From contig DFIZ01000045.1 in assembly GCA_002372855.1 (NCBI GenBank), positions 1 through 11,929 of the forward strand: DNA of 11,929 nt, given 5' to 3'. Positions 4,765 to 11,929 of the stretch are shown one piece after another. Position numbers and translations under genes: made by a program. Positions within the stretch are counted from its first letter, which is position 1. Each line of letters opens with the position of its first letter. The notes under the pieces were generated by a model, which did no database searches, was not told the origin of the DNA, and worked only from the letters and a program-made list of their open reading frames with translations. Source of the DNA: Bacteroidales bacterium UBA3684. Its GTDB lineage: Bacteria; Bacteroidota; Bacteroidia; Bacteroidales; P3.

Positions 4765-6759
4765 ATGAAAAAAGCATTCGTATTACTCACGCTGATAGCG
4801 GCTACGGCCACCTTTGCCACCGCACAGCAGAAAGCCCTGCCGGGCAAATATGCGGGCAGCAACACCGTGACCATCTTCGACTCCACGGGAGTCTACATGG
4901 AGGAGTCGGGCCTCAGCCATGTGCTGACGCACAAGTGCATAGAGATGTATTCCTTTGCCGGCTGCGCCGCCTACAGCACCTACAAGATTGACTACGACCC
5001 CCTGTCGGCCTACTGCGACATTGAGCGTGTGCTGGTGCACCGCCAAGCCACCGGCAAGACGGACACCCTGCTGTGGCCCGGACGCGACGGGAACATCACC
5101 GTGTACGACTACGTGGCTCCCGCACGCATGATCTACTGGGGCGCCAGCCAGAAGATGGTGCAGGTGGGACACCTGGACCTCGGCGACCGCCTGGAGATTT
5201 GGACCTACAAGAAAGGCTACACCTATGCCCTGCTGCAGGACGAGCAGCCCTCGCTCAACGGCACCTTCGCCGCCCTGCCCGAGGACGACGCACGCTATGT
5301 GCCGCCTATGAAAGGCCACTACTACGACATCGTGCCCTTCTGGAGCGACCAGCCCGTGAAGAGCAAGGTCTACATGCTCAACATCCTCGACACCAAGAGC
5401 CTTCAGTACAAGGTGTACAACGGCGAGCTGAACGTCAAGCGCGAGGCCGCCGACGAGGAGGGCCGCACCCTCTACACCTTCAGCAACAAGGAAGACATCA
5501 TGCCGCTGAAGCGCGAACCTCGCGCCCTGGCCAACAACGACATACAGTGCAAACTGCTCCTCTCCACCAGCCCCGACTGGCAGGCCAAGAGCCGCTGGTT
5601 CTACGGCGTCAACGAGGACTATGGCAGCTTCACCGCCACCCCCGAGGTGCAGAAGAAGGTCAACGAACTGCTCCGCGGCGCCAAGGACGAGATGGACAGC
5701 ATCAGCCGCCTGACCCACTGGGTGGCCGACAACATCCGCTACGCCGGCATCTCCATGGGCGAAGGCGAGGGCTTCACGCTGCACAACCAGAAGATGAACT
5801 TCACCGACCGCTGCGGCGTCTGCAAGGACAAGGCCTCGACGCTCATCGGATTCCTCCGTGCCGCAGGCTTCAAAGCCTATGCCGCCATGACCATGGCCGG
5901 CGAACGCATCGACCGCATCCCCGCCGACCAGTTCAACCACTCGGTCTGCGCCGTGCAGCTGCGCGACGGCTCCTTCCGCATGCTCGACCCCACCTGGGTG
6001 CCCAACGTGCGCGAACTCTGGAGCAGCGCCGAGCAGCAGCAGGGCTACCTCATCGGCACCGCCGAGGGCTGCGACCTGATGGAGACTCCCATCTCGCCCG
6101 CCCAGAACCACTACATCCGCATCATCGGAGAGAGCGCCATTGACATGGAAGGCACCCTCACCGGCACCCTCACCATCACCGCCGAAGGCCAGAGCGACGC
6201 CGCCGTGCGCGGAGTCTTCAGCGCCCCGCAGAGCCAGTGGCGCAGCAACCTCGAGCGCGAACTGCTCAGCATCGCCCCCAACGCCGAAATCGTCGACATC
6301 CAATACAACGACCCCGACCACTACCTGGACCACCCCGTCAGCATCACCTACACCTACCGCATCCCCCACTACGCCACCGTCGACAAAAACGTCATCTCCT
6401 TCATCCCCCTCTCGGCGCGCAACTTCTACCGCCGCGCCATGGGCCACCTGAACTTCAACCTCAAGCCCGAGACACGCACCCAGCCCTTCAGCGACCGCTG
6501 CTCGCGCCTGGTGGACATCCGCGAAACCGTCACCCTGCCCTACGCCCCGTCGCAGTTCCACTACCCCCAGGTGGACGGCATTGCCGACCCCGCCGCCAGC
6601 TTCGGCTGCGGATTCCAGATGGAAGGCAACAAGCTCATCTTCGGCGAGCAGGCCGTCTTCGGCAAGCGCCTCTACGAGGCCTCCGACTGGCCCGCCTTCC
6701 GCGCCAGCGCCATGGCACAGCTCAAAGTCTCCGAAACTCCCGTCATTTTAACCAAATAA
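4765..6759 (+). CDS. Exported DUF3857/transglutaminase-like protein with intact catalytic triad
   Basis: The 664-residue protein starts with a signal peptide (1-20, MKKAFVLLTL then ending ATA-QQ). Residues about 30-160 resemble DUF3857, and about 290-430 are a transglutaminase-like (papain-fold) domain. Its triad is readable as Cys353 in GVCKDKA (351-357), His392 in FNHSV (390-394) and Asp408 in MLDPTW (406-411). The C-terminal 200 residues look like a beta-rich domain. The usual organization in Bacteroidota is DUF3857 followed by transglut_core; substrates are not known, but these proteins are periplasmic or surface-located. I chose ATG 4765 because it yields the signal peptide directly after the promoter; the open frame upstream runs through the tRNA and is not coding. 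The next gene begins 12 bp downstream. No purine-rich ribosome-binding site is needed for the call, although AGAGAAGAAAAAG precedes the start. Confidence 0.88.
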   Translation: MKKAFVLLTLIAATATFATAQQKALPGKYAGSNTVTIFDSTGVYMEESGLSHVLTHKCIEMYSFAGCAAYSTYKIDYDPLSAYCDIERVLVHRQATGKTDTLLWPGRDGNITVYDYVAPARMIYWGASQKMVQVGHLDLGDRLEIWTYKKGYTYALLQDEQPSLNGTFAALPEDDARYVPPMKGHYYDIVPFWSDQPVKSKVYMLNILDTKSLQYKVYNGELNVKREAADEEGRTLYTFSNKEDIMPLKREPRALANNDIQCKLLLSTSPDWQAKSRWFYGVNEDYGSFTATPEVQKKVNELLRGAKDEMDSISRLTHWVADNIRYAGISMGEGEGFTLHNQKMNFTDRCGVCKDKASTLIGFLRAAGFKAYAAMTMAGERIDRIPADQFNHSVCAVQLRDGSFRMLDPTWVPNVRELWSSAEQQQGYLIGTAEGCDLMETPISPAQNHYIRIIGESAIDMEGTLTGTLTITAEGQSDAAVRGVFSAPQSQWRSNLERELLSIAPNAEIVDIQYNDPDHYLDHPVSITYTYRIPHYATVDKNVISFIPLSARNFYRRAMGHLNFNLKPETRTQPFSDRCSRLVDIRETVTLPYAPSQFHYPQVDGIADPAASFGCGFQMEGNKLIFGEQAVFGKRLYEASDWPAFRASAMAQLKVSETPVILTK

Positions 6760-6771
6760 GCACGTAAAGAT

Positions 6772-8277
6772 ATGAAAAAGTCATTATTTATAGCCGCCCT
6801 CGTCTCCCTGTTCAGCCTGGCCAACGCCCAGCAACCCGACGCCATCTACAAACTGCTGCGCTACGAATGGACCGTCAATGCCGACGGTACCAGCGACTAC
6901 CACTATCGCCACGAGGTGCAGATCCTCCGCAACCGCGCCCTCACCGCCTACGCCGACAAAGGCGAGACCTTCGTGGTCTACAATCCCGACCTCGAGGAGG
7001 TGACCATCAACGAGGTCTACACCCTCCAGCTCGACGGCACCCGCATCGACATGCCGCAGAACGCCTTCATCTACCAGCTGCCCTCCGAGTGCGCCGACTG
7101 CGGCCGCTTCAACCACCTGCGCGAACTGGCCATGGTGCACACCGGCATGGAACTGGGATGCACCATCATCGTCGACTACACCGTCCACCGCCGCTACAAC
7201 CTCCTGTACGAAACCCTCCCCCTGCAGCGCGAGTGCCCCATCGAGAAACTCGAGGTTATTGTAAACAACAACAGCAACTTCCAGGTGGAATTCGACACCT
7301 ACGGCAAAAAATACATCTCCTTCCCCCACAACACCAAGGTCAACGTCGTCGCCAACGAAGGCACACGAAGCACGACTACCAGCCACATCTACACCAACAT
7401 CCCGCAGGCGCCGCGCGAGGCCTACATGCCCGCCGACATCATCCCCACCCTGCGCATCTACAACGGCGCCCCCCAACACACACCCGCCTTCGACCAGAAA
7501 CCCTTCAACGACGCTGCCGATGTCATGGGCCAGCTGATGAACGGCGACAACGCCCAGCAGAACATCACCAATATCCGCAACTACGTCGTCGACAATATCC
7601 ACCTCAACGACATCCACCCCTCGCACCTCGGCTACGTCCACTCCACACCCTATGAAGTGTGGGCCACCGGCTGCGGCACCGCCACCGACAAGGCCGTCTT
7701 CCTGGCCGCCGTGCTCAACCGCGAAGGCTACACCGCCCGCGTCATCAGCGAGGACTACGACCAGGTGGGCGTCATGATCGACACCCTCGAGTACCGCCTC
7801 GACGTCCGCACCAAGGCCCCGATGGAAATCAACGGCGATGCCAAGGACGAGATGGCCATCTTCGGCGACACCAACACCATCGACGCCAGCCCGTTCCTCG
7901 ACACCCTCGAGGACGGTTTCTTCCGTCTCCATGCCTTCTTCGCCCTGCCCGGCGAGCCCGAGGTCAGCGCCAGCGCCCTCCCCCTGCAGCGCACCACGCC
8001 GCTGGTGGCCTCGGCCTGCGACCTCCGCAGCAACCTCACCTACACCCTGCCCAAAGGCATCAAGATGGTGGGCGGCGAGGTCAACCAAAGCCTCGACTTC
8101 CCCGGCATCGGCAGCCTGACCGTCACCGTCGAGCAGAGCGGCAAGAAAATCAACGTCGTCCGCAACCTCAAAATCGACCACAGCATCATCAAGGTGGAAG
8201 AGTACGCACGCTTCCGCCAGCTGCTGGCCACTTGGCAGACCCTCGAGCAACAGGCCATCCTGCTCCGCAAGAAATAG
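6772..8277 (+). CDS. Exported DUF3857 protein with degenerate transglutaminase-like domain
   Basis: The 501-residue protein has a signal peptide (1-19, cleavage after SLANA). DUF3857 spans about 30-215, with typical features NADGTSDYHYRHEVQILRN (36-54) and LDGTRIDMPQNAF. A transglutaminase-like fold follows (about 240-350), and the end is a beta-rich domain closing with EEYARFRQLL and ILLRK. Aligning CGTATDKA (301-308) with CGVCKDKA of the upstream protein puts Ala304 at the catalytic Cys position. The His-bearing segment is also replaced (DQVGVMIDTLE, 330-340), whereas an Asp (D344, YRLDV) may remain. This is therefore probably a catalytically dead partner. It starts 12 bp after the intact homologue and ends before the strong terminator at 8295. 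The DUF3857 assignment is confident; the pseudoenzyme reading rests on hand alignment. Confidence 0.85.
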   Translation: MKKSLFIAALVSLFSLANAQQPDAIYKLLRYEWTVNADGTSDYHYRHEVQILRNRALTAYADKGETFVVYNPDLEEVTINEVYTLQLDGTRIDMPQNAFIYQLPSECADCGRFNHLRELAMVHTGMELGCTIIVDYTVHRRYNLLYETLPLQRECPIEKLEVIVNNNSNFQVEFDTYGKKYISFPHNTKVNVVANEGTRSTTTSHIYTNIPQAPREAYMPADIIPTLRIYNGAPQHTPAFDQKPFNDAADVMGQLMNGDNAQQNITNIRNYVVDNIHLNDIHPSHLGYVHSTPYEVWATGCGTATDKAVFLAAVLNREGYTARVISEDYDQVGVMIDTLEYRLDVRTKAPMEINGDAKDEMAIFGDTNTIDASPFLDTLEDGFFRLHAFFALPGEPEVSASALPLQRTTPLVASACDLRSNLTYTLPKGIKMVGGEVNQSLDFPGIGSLTVTVEQSGKKINVVRNLKIDHSIIKVEEYARFRQLLATWQTLEQQAILLRKK

Positions 8278-8294
8278 CCCTCGGCGCATAAACC

Positions 8295-8332
8295 AAAAGC
8301 CTCCCCGTGAACACCACGGGGAGGCTTTTTTT
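8295..8332. terminator. Strong terminator between converging blocks
   Basis: A 15-bp perfect stem (8295-8309 with 8315-8329, core GCCTCCCCGTG/CACGGGGAGGC) with a 5-nt loop is followed by T8330-T8332, so the T run reaches seven on the plus strand. Reading on the minus strand the stem is also followed by TTTT from its own A-rich 5' end. It lies 17 nt after the plus-strand stop and 16 nt beyond the minus-strand calycin-like stop, so it can serve both blocks. Confidence 0.95.
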
Positions 8333-8347
8333 GTTTTCTTCCGGTGC

Positions 8348-8755
8348 CTATCGCAACCGCTGGTTGATGACACCGCTGAAGGACACCGGCGTCTCGTCCA
8401 TCGTGCACGAGAAACTCAACACCCCCACGGCTATCGAACCGTGCAGCTGCTTGATCAGGTACTCCGGATAAGGCTCGCCGACCGACGTCGGGACAATGTT
8501 GTAGCACACCATCGTGGTGCGCTGCGGAAGGAACTCCAGACGGATGTCGGGCAGTGTGAGGTCGATACGGTAGTGCCCCAGGCGGTCCATGAAGACATCG
8601 TGCACAAACACCGTGGCGGTATCGCCCGTGATGGTCAGCTTGACGTAGACGTCCTTGTGGGTCTCGTTGCCCACCCTCATGGTGCCGATATAGGTCTGTG
8701 CGCTGGCCGCCAGACCCAGCATCATCAACAATGAGAGAAACAAAGCGCGTTTCAT
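8348..8755 (-). CDS. Exported calycin-like protein
   Basis: The 135-residue protein begins with a clear signal peptide (MKRALFLSLLMMLGLAASA, cleavage before QTYIG). The mature part is beta-rich: YIGTMRVG, VYVKLTI, ATVFVHDVFMDRLGHYRIDLTLPDIRL and a closing VSFSG. This order, an initial tagged strand then 'function of a small molecule' strands ending in FSG, is like the Bacteroidota calycin-like (lipocalin-type) family, but the match is by general pattern, not a single diagnostic motif. It is the last gene of the minus-strand operon, 21 bp after the HerA-like stop. Only Cys residues within the mature region (two) stand out, and there is no lipobox. Function is unknown. Confidence 0.65.
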   Translation of the reverse strand: MKRALFLSLLMMLGLAASAQTYIGTMRVGNETHKDVYVKLTITGDTATVFVHDVFMDRLGHYRIDLTLPDIRLEFLPQRTTMVCYNIVPTSVGEPYPEYLIKQLHGSIAVGVLSFSCTMDETPVSFSGVINQRLR

Positions 8756-8776
8756 ATCACTATCTTTTTATTATTA

Positions 8777-10357
8777 TCATAATTTTATCAGGTTGCCAAG
8801 AATGTCGCGCGTAAGGGTGCGCGTGGCGGCCGAGGTGGCGTTCTTTACCACCTTCTGCGTGGTCGAGGTACGGCTGGTGCTCTTCTTGCCCGTCACCTTG
8901 TTGCTTACGGCGGTGCCCAGGGCCGTGGCGGCGGTGGCCGTAACGGCGGTCACAACGGCCTTCAGCACCTTGGCGAAGATGCCTTTCTTCTTGGGCTCGG
9001 CCTTGGCGGGCTTCTCCTGTTTTGCCGGAGTATCCGGAACTTCCGGATTACCCGGAATATCCGGAACGGCAGCCTCAGCCTCCTTGATCAGCACCTCAAA
9101 GGCACTCTCGCGGTCCACCATCTTGTCGTACTTGCCCGCCAGACGGCTGCCGCGGATGATGTCGCCGCGCTGCCCTTCGGTGATGGCACCGATCTGGCTC
9201 AGCGGGAACAGCACCTTGGCCCTCTGCACAATGCCGGGGGCACCCTTCTCGTCGAGGAACGAAACCAGTGCCTCGCCGGTCTCGAGGCTGGTGATGGCCT
9301 CGTCGGTCTTGAACGCAGGGTTGGGACGGAAGGTGTCGGCGGCGGTCTTCACGGCCTTCTGGTCCTTGGGCGTATAGGCCCGCAGGGCATGTTGCACGCG
9401 GTTGCCAAGCTGGCCGAGGATGTTCTCGGGAATATCGGTAGGGCTCTGGGTGACGAAGTAGATACCCACGCCCTTGGAGCGGATGAGGCGGATCACCTGC
9501 TCAATCTTGTCCACCAGGGCCTTCGAGGTGTCCTCGAAAAGCATGTGGGCCTCGTCGAAGAAGAATACGAGCTTGGGCAGCTCCATGTCGCCCACCTCGG
9601 GCAGAGTGCTGTAGAGCTCGCTCAACAGCCACAGCAGGAAGGTGCTGTAGAGCTTGGGCTGCAGCATCAGCTTGTCGGCCGCCAGCACGTTCATCACGCC
9701 CTTGCCGCCCTCGGTCTGGAGCAGGTCGTAGATGTCGAAGCTCGGCTCGCCGAAGAAACGGTCGGCGCCCTGGTTCTCCAGCTGCAGCAGCGAGCGCTGG
9801 ATGGCGCCCACGGTGGCGGCGGAGATGTTGCCGTACTGGGTGGTGTACTCCTTGGCATGCTTGCTGACATAGTCCAGCATCGAGCGCAGGTCCTTCATGT
9901 CGAGCAACAGCAGGCCGCGGTCGTCGGCAATGCGGAAGACGATGTTGAGCACGCCGTCCTGGGTCTCGTTCAACCCCAGCAGGCGCGAGAGCAGCTGCGG
10001 ACCCATCTGGCTCACGGTGGCGCGGATGGGATGGCCCTGCTCGCCGAAGACGTCGAAGAACCGCACCGGGCACGCCTGGAACTGCGGCTCGGGGATGCCG
10101 AAAGCATCCTTGCGCTTCTCGATGAAACTGCTCATGGCGCCGGCCTGGCTGATGCCGCTCAGGTCTCCCTTCATGTCGGCCATGAAGCAGGGCACGCCGG
10201 CCTGACAGAAGGTCTCGGCCATCACCTGCAGGGTGACCGTCTTGCCCGTGCCCGTGGCTCCGGCTATCAGCCCGTGGCGGTTCGCCATGCGGCCATTGAT
10301 ACAAAGATTCCCATCGTCGCAATGGGCTATATACAATCCATGTTCCTTGTCAAACAT
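8777..10357 (-). CDS. YjgR/DUF853 HerA-like ATPase
   Basis: The 526-residue protein is an ATPase of the HerA/FtsK superfamily, YjgR (DUF853) type. Walker A is GATGTGKT (33-40), Walker B is LVFFFDEAH (263-271), and FVTQSP (301-306) matches the sensor segment. DMKGDLSGI (61-69) and the [16 protein letters not shown] segment (320-335) are DUF853 signatures. The C-terminus has a basic, Ala/Thr-rich helix and ends [10 protein letters not shown], the usual DUF853 ending. Residues 434-446 form a Pro-every-third-residue linker from a 9-bp DNA repeat. The role of this family is not settled; it is probably a hexameric cytosolic DNA or protein translocase. Start at 10357 lies 3 bp after the toxin stop, which implies translational coupling. 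No NurA-type nuclease or Sir2/DUF4297 partner occurs in the window. Confidence 0.92.
   Translation of the reverse strand: MFDKEHGLYIAHCDDGNLCINGRMANRHGLIAGATGTGKTVTLQVMAETFCQAGVPCFMADMKGDLSGISQAGAMSSFIEKRKDAFGIPEPQFQACPVRFFDVFGEQGHPIRATVSQMGPQLLSRLLGLNETQDGVLNIVFRIADDRGLLLLDMKDLRSMLDYVSKHAKEYTTQYGNISAATVGAIQRSLLQLENQGADRFFGEPSFDIYDLLQTEGGKGVMNVLAADKLMLQPKLYSTFLLWLLSELYSTLPEVGDMELPKLVFFFDEAHMLFEDTSKALVDKIEQVIRLIRSKGVGIYFVTQSPTDIPENILGQLGNRVQHALRAYTPKDQKAVKTAADTFRPNPAFKTDEAITSLETGEALVSFLDEKGAPGIVQRAKVLFPLSQIGAITEGQRGDIIRGSRLAGKYDKMVDRESAFEVLIKEAEAAVPDIPGNPEVPDTPAKQEKPAKAEPKKKGIFAKVLKAVVTAVTATAATALGTAVSNKVTGKKSTSRTSTTQKVVKNATSAATRTLTRDILGNLIKL
9025..9069. repeat. 9-bp tandem repeat (CCGGANNNN)x5 within the HerA-like gene
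   Basis: CCGGA occurs at exactly 9-bp spacing at 9025, 9034, 9043, 9052 and 9061. The remaining four bases of each unit differ. The length keeps the reading frame, and on the minus strand it encodes the x-P-x tripeptides of the linker ([15 protein letters not shown]). Confidence 0.9.
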
Positions 10358-10360
10358 ATT

Positions 10361-10669
10361 TTATCGGGTTATCATTGAAGAAAACAAAATATCGTCTACC
10401 ATCACACAATCACCCTCAATGTGAAAAACAATGCGCCATTTCCTGTTTCGCGTGGTAACTGTTTTAGCCTCCGGGTGAATCATCTTGGCCACAACCGAAC
10501 CGGACTTCCTGATGCTGCGGCCATAAATTGCGAGTTGCAATATCTCGGCAATCAACGCCCTGCCGTACTTGCGCGCATTTTCTTGCGACGTCAGCCCGGT
10601 CACGTAGTCGACAATCCCGTCTATCTTGCGGAATACCCGTCGGCTAATCCTCACTTCCAGTATCTGCAT
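10361..10669 (-). CDS. RelE/ParE-superfamily toxin
   Basis: The 102-residue protein starts at the ATG giving MQILEVRISRRVF; an ATG 12 codons further upstream lies inside the antitoxin gene and is less likely. The pattern is that of RelE/ParE toxins: an N-terminal strand (ILEVRIS), two helices (VFRKIDGIVDYV and ENARKYGRALIAEILQL), and a strand-rich C-terminal half with RNRKWRIVFHIEGDCVMVDDIL. Members inhibit ribosome-bound mRNA translation (RelE) or gyrase (ParE); which applies cannot be told from sequence. It overlaps the antitoxin by 26 bp and ends 3 bp before the HerA-like start. GC is about 49% in 10381-10680 by hand count, lower than the 67% of two sampled flanking 60-bp lines, suggesting separate acquisition. 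Confidence 0.75.
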   Translation of the reverse strand: MQILEVRISRRVFRKIDGIVDYVTGLTSQENARKYGRALIAEILQLAIYGRSIRKSGSVVAKMIHPEAKTVTTRNRKWRIVFHIEGDCVMVDDILFSSMITR

Positions 10670-10829
10670 AGTGCTTATCGATTGCCGACATAAGCGCATC
10701 CGCAAACTCTTCGAAGGTGTACCACTCCTTCTCCCCGGGGCGGAGCGGGCCCAAATCCTCGGGGGCCTCCCACCCTACAAAGGGCTTGGCGTCCGCCAGA
10801 GGCGACTTGTCAACTACAGGGGTCTGCAT
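10644..10829 (-). CDS. Putative antitoxin of the RelE/ParE-like pair
   Basis: A 61-residue acidic protein directly upstream of and overlapping the toxin gene by 26 bp, the usual order for type II pairs. Sequence features are a Pro-containing N-terminal part (FVGWEAPEDLGPL) and a helix (WYTFEEFADALMSAIDKHY, about 36-54). No recognizable DNA-binding domain (ribbon-helix-helix, HTH or AbrB) can be seen, so autoregulation is uncertain, and the C-terminal portion may be the toxin-neutralizing part. The gene starts 12 bp after the outer-membrane protein's stop. The call rests on context, small size and acidic charge rather than on a family motif. Confidence 0.6.
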   Translation of the reverse strand: MQTPVVDKSPLADAKPFVGWEAPEDLGPLRPGEKEWYTFEEFADALMSAIDKHYADTGSED

Positions 10830-10841
10830 AGCCGAGGGTTT

Positions 10842-11594
10842 TCAGAACGTCCAGTTGAAGCCCAGCTTCAGCAGCGTGTTCTCCCAGCGGAGCACATCGG
10901 TGAAGGAGTTGAGGCCGGCGTAGAACATCTGCGTCTTGCGCTCGATGGGGTCGATGCCGCTGATTTCGGGGTCGTAGGTCTCGGTCTCGCTGACGAAGCC
11001 GATGGACAGCAGGTCGAGCATCAGCTCGGCGCTGAGGTGTTCGGAGAACTCATAGATGAGCGTCGGACGCACACTGACGCCCCAGGTCATGTCCTTCACA
11101 TGGTCGTCGTAGGGCTCCACCTCCAGGTACTCGTTGGGGTTGGGATAGGTGGTGGTGGTATAGTTTTCCGTGTACTTGTTGGGGCCCAGCATGCGCAAGT
11201 TGCCCTGCAGCAGCAGGTTGAAGTGCATGTTGCCGAAGCGGAGGAACTCCCACTTCACCTGCGGAGCCACCACCCAGCCTTCGCGCAGGAGGTGCTTCCT
11301 GTGGTCGGTGACATTGATGTCCATACCCACCTGACGGTAGAAGTAGGTGTCGGTGGCCAGCAGCGTGTCGAACGCGCAGTTCACATAGCCGCCCATCACG
11401 CCCACGTAGAGGTTGGGCAACACCTTGTAGCCCACCTGCAGGGCACCCACCATGTACGACGACGTGCTCTCGTTGTTGTTGATCGACGTGCTGTTCTTCT
11501 GCCAATAATAGCCGCCCTGAAGGCCGAGCACGAACTGTGACTGCGATACCGTGGCCACTGCCACTGCAAAGAGTAAAAGTACTACTTTCTTCAT
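10842..11594 (-). CDS. Outer-membrane beta-barrel protein
   Basis: The 250-residue protein starts with a signal peptide (MKKVVLLLFAVAVATVSQS) and ends in Phe, as do many outer-membrane barrel proteins (LGFNWTF). The mature chain alternates hydrophobic and polar residues in short strands: FVLGLQGGYYW, YMVGALQVGYKV, LYVGVMGGYV, HFNLLLQGNLRML, WGVSVRPTLIYEF and TLLKLGFNWTF. This fits an eight-to-ten-strand barrel. Ligand and function are not apparent. It is the first gene of the minus-strand block, 27 bp after the -7 box at 11621-11628, and is tightly followed by the antitoxin gene. GC is high (40 of 60 in 10861-10920), unlike the following toxin gene. Confidence 0.82.
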   Translation of the reverse strand: MKKVVLLLFAVAVATVSQSQFVLGLQGGYYWQKNSTSINNNESTSSYMVGALQVGYKVLPNLYVGVMGGYVNCAFDTLLATDTYFYRQVGMDINVTDHRKHLLREGWVVAPQVKWEFLRFGNMHFNLLLQGNLRMLGPNKYTENYTTTTYPNPNEYLEVEPYDDHVKDMTWGVSVRPTLIYEFSEHLSAELMLDLLSIGFVSETETYDPEISGIDPIERKTQMFYAGLNSFTDVLRWENTLLKLGFNWTF

Positions 11595-11620
11595 TGTGAT
11601 TTTTCCTATTTTTCAAAATG

Positions 11621-11628
11621 CAAAGATA
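11621..11628 (-). promoter_or_regulatory. -7 box of the minus-strand operon
   Basis: On the minus strand the sequence reads TATCTTTG, an exact match to TAnnTTTG, followed by a short leader and the ATG at 11594. No good TTTG -33 element is present at the usual distance, so it may need an activator or use an extended -7. It probably drives the whole block of five genes down to 8348. Confidence 0.7.
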
Positions 11629-11791
11629 CGAAGAAAAAATGAACTATCGGCCCCTCGGCAATATTTTTTTTCTATTTTTATAGTAACCATATAAAATACA
11701 ACACCTTACATTTCGCCCCTTGCGCCCCGCCATTCCGCCTCCCCTCCCCTGCCCTCCCGGCCCGTCCCGCTCCCCCTCCAACCCCCACCCG
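11629..11791. other. Gene-free stretch with strand-skewed C-rich tract
   Basis: No gene is visible between the operon promoter and the right repeat. The first part is AT-rich (including a long T run near 11663-11672). Positions 11714-11790 are a nearly pure pyrimidine-C stretch with many runs of 3-5 C. On the minus strand these are G-runs at short spacing, so a G-quadruplex is possible. The tract ends at the repeat element starting ACCCGAGAGG at 11787. Confidence 0.7.
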
Positions 11792-11929
11792 AGAGGGGTC
11801 AAATTCGGCCCTTCTCATATAGTTCCTATATACTTCTCATATACTTCTTATATCACCTATATAAGAAGTATATGAGAAGTATATGAGAACGATATAAGAA
11901 CGATATAAGAAATGCCGAATTATGTACCT
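11787..11929. repeat. Palindromic 11-bp-periodic repeat element, right copy (truncated by the window)
   Basis: Positions 11792-11929 are the reverse complement of 23-160 (137 of 138 identical). The internal 26-bp stem is 11828-11853 with 11859-11884 and the loop is CACCT (11854-11858). The inner end carries ACCCGAGAGG (11787-11796) and then AATTCGGC (11802-11809), a closer match to the opposite end of the element than the left copy shows. The outer end is cut by the window edge. It lies about 197 bp upstream of the outer-membrane protein's start, in the same orientation relative to transcription as the left copy has to the YciO gene. Confidence 0.9.

Noticed and set aside
4783..6561. Long minus-strand open frame (592 codons) opposite the DUF3857 gene
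   Set aside because: It is Val/Gly/Ala/His-rich shadow translation of a GC-rich gene, with no motifs or promoter.
6784..8373. Long minus-strand open frame (529 codons) opposite the second DUF3857 gene
   Set aside because: It has shadow composition and would pass through the strong terminator hairpin.
9389..10378. Plus-strand open frame opposite the HerA-like ATPase
   Set aside because: It is Leu/His/Glu-rich antisense translation; the minus strand carries Walker A and B motifs.

Overview
The window looks like chromosomal DNA from a GC-rich member of the Bacteroidales (Bacteroidota). The evidence is Bacteroidota-type -7 boxes (TAnnTTTG) upstream of the gene blocks, weak or absent Shine-Dalgarno sequences, and protein families typical of the phylum: a TonB C-terminal pair, DUF3857/transglutaminase-like exported proteins, a calycin-like secreted protein and a small outer-membrane beta-barrel. 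Genus or family cannot be decided from sequence alone.

Layout. Plus strand, left to right: a palindromic repeat element (16-165) and a 7-bp tandem repeat (169-224); a promoter; a YciO/Sua5-family gene (300-917) overlapping a YvlD-type four-helix membrane protein (907-1368); a duplicated GC-rich hairpin unit; panC (1448-2359); two tandem paralogous TonB-C proteins with an N-terminal four-cysteine domain and an internal lipobox (2453-3247 and 3252-4403); a tRNA-Gln(CTG) with its own promoter and terminator; and two exported DUF3857 proteins, the first with a transglutaminase catalytic triad, the second with that triad mostly lost (4765-6759 and 6772-8277). A strong hairpin terminator (8295-8332) separates this from the minus-strand block.

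Minus strand, in order of transcription: an outer-membrane beta-barrel protein (11594-10842), a small acidic putative antitoxin (10829-10644), an overlapping RelE/ParE-like toxin (10669-10361), a YjgR/DUF853 HerA-like ATPase (10357-8777), and a calycin-like exported protein (8755-8348). These five genes have gaps of 3 to 21 bp or overlap, so they probably form one transcript from the promoter at 11621-11628.

The most striking feature is not a gene. A 138-bp sequence at 23-160 is present again in inverted orientation at 11792-11929, with 137 of 138 positions identical by hand alignment. Each copy is a nine-unit array with 11-bp periodicity that reverses direction around a perfect 26-bp stem. 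The copies lie upstream of the two inward-facing, converging transcription blocks. The genes between them look mostly like ordinary chromosomal genes. I do not see one coherent new pathway; the stand-out points are the repeat element, the unusual four-cysteine/lipobox/TonB-C architecture, the pseudoenzyme partner next to an intact transglutaminase-like protein, and the toxin-antitoxin pair fused into a HerA-like operon.
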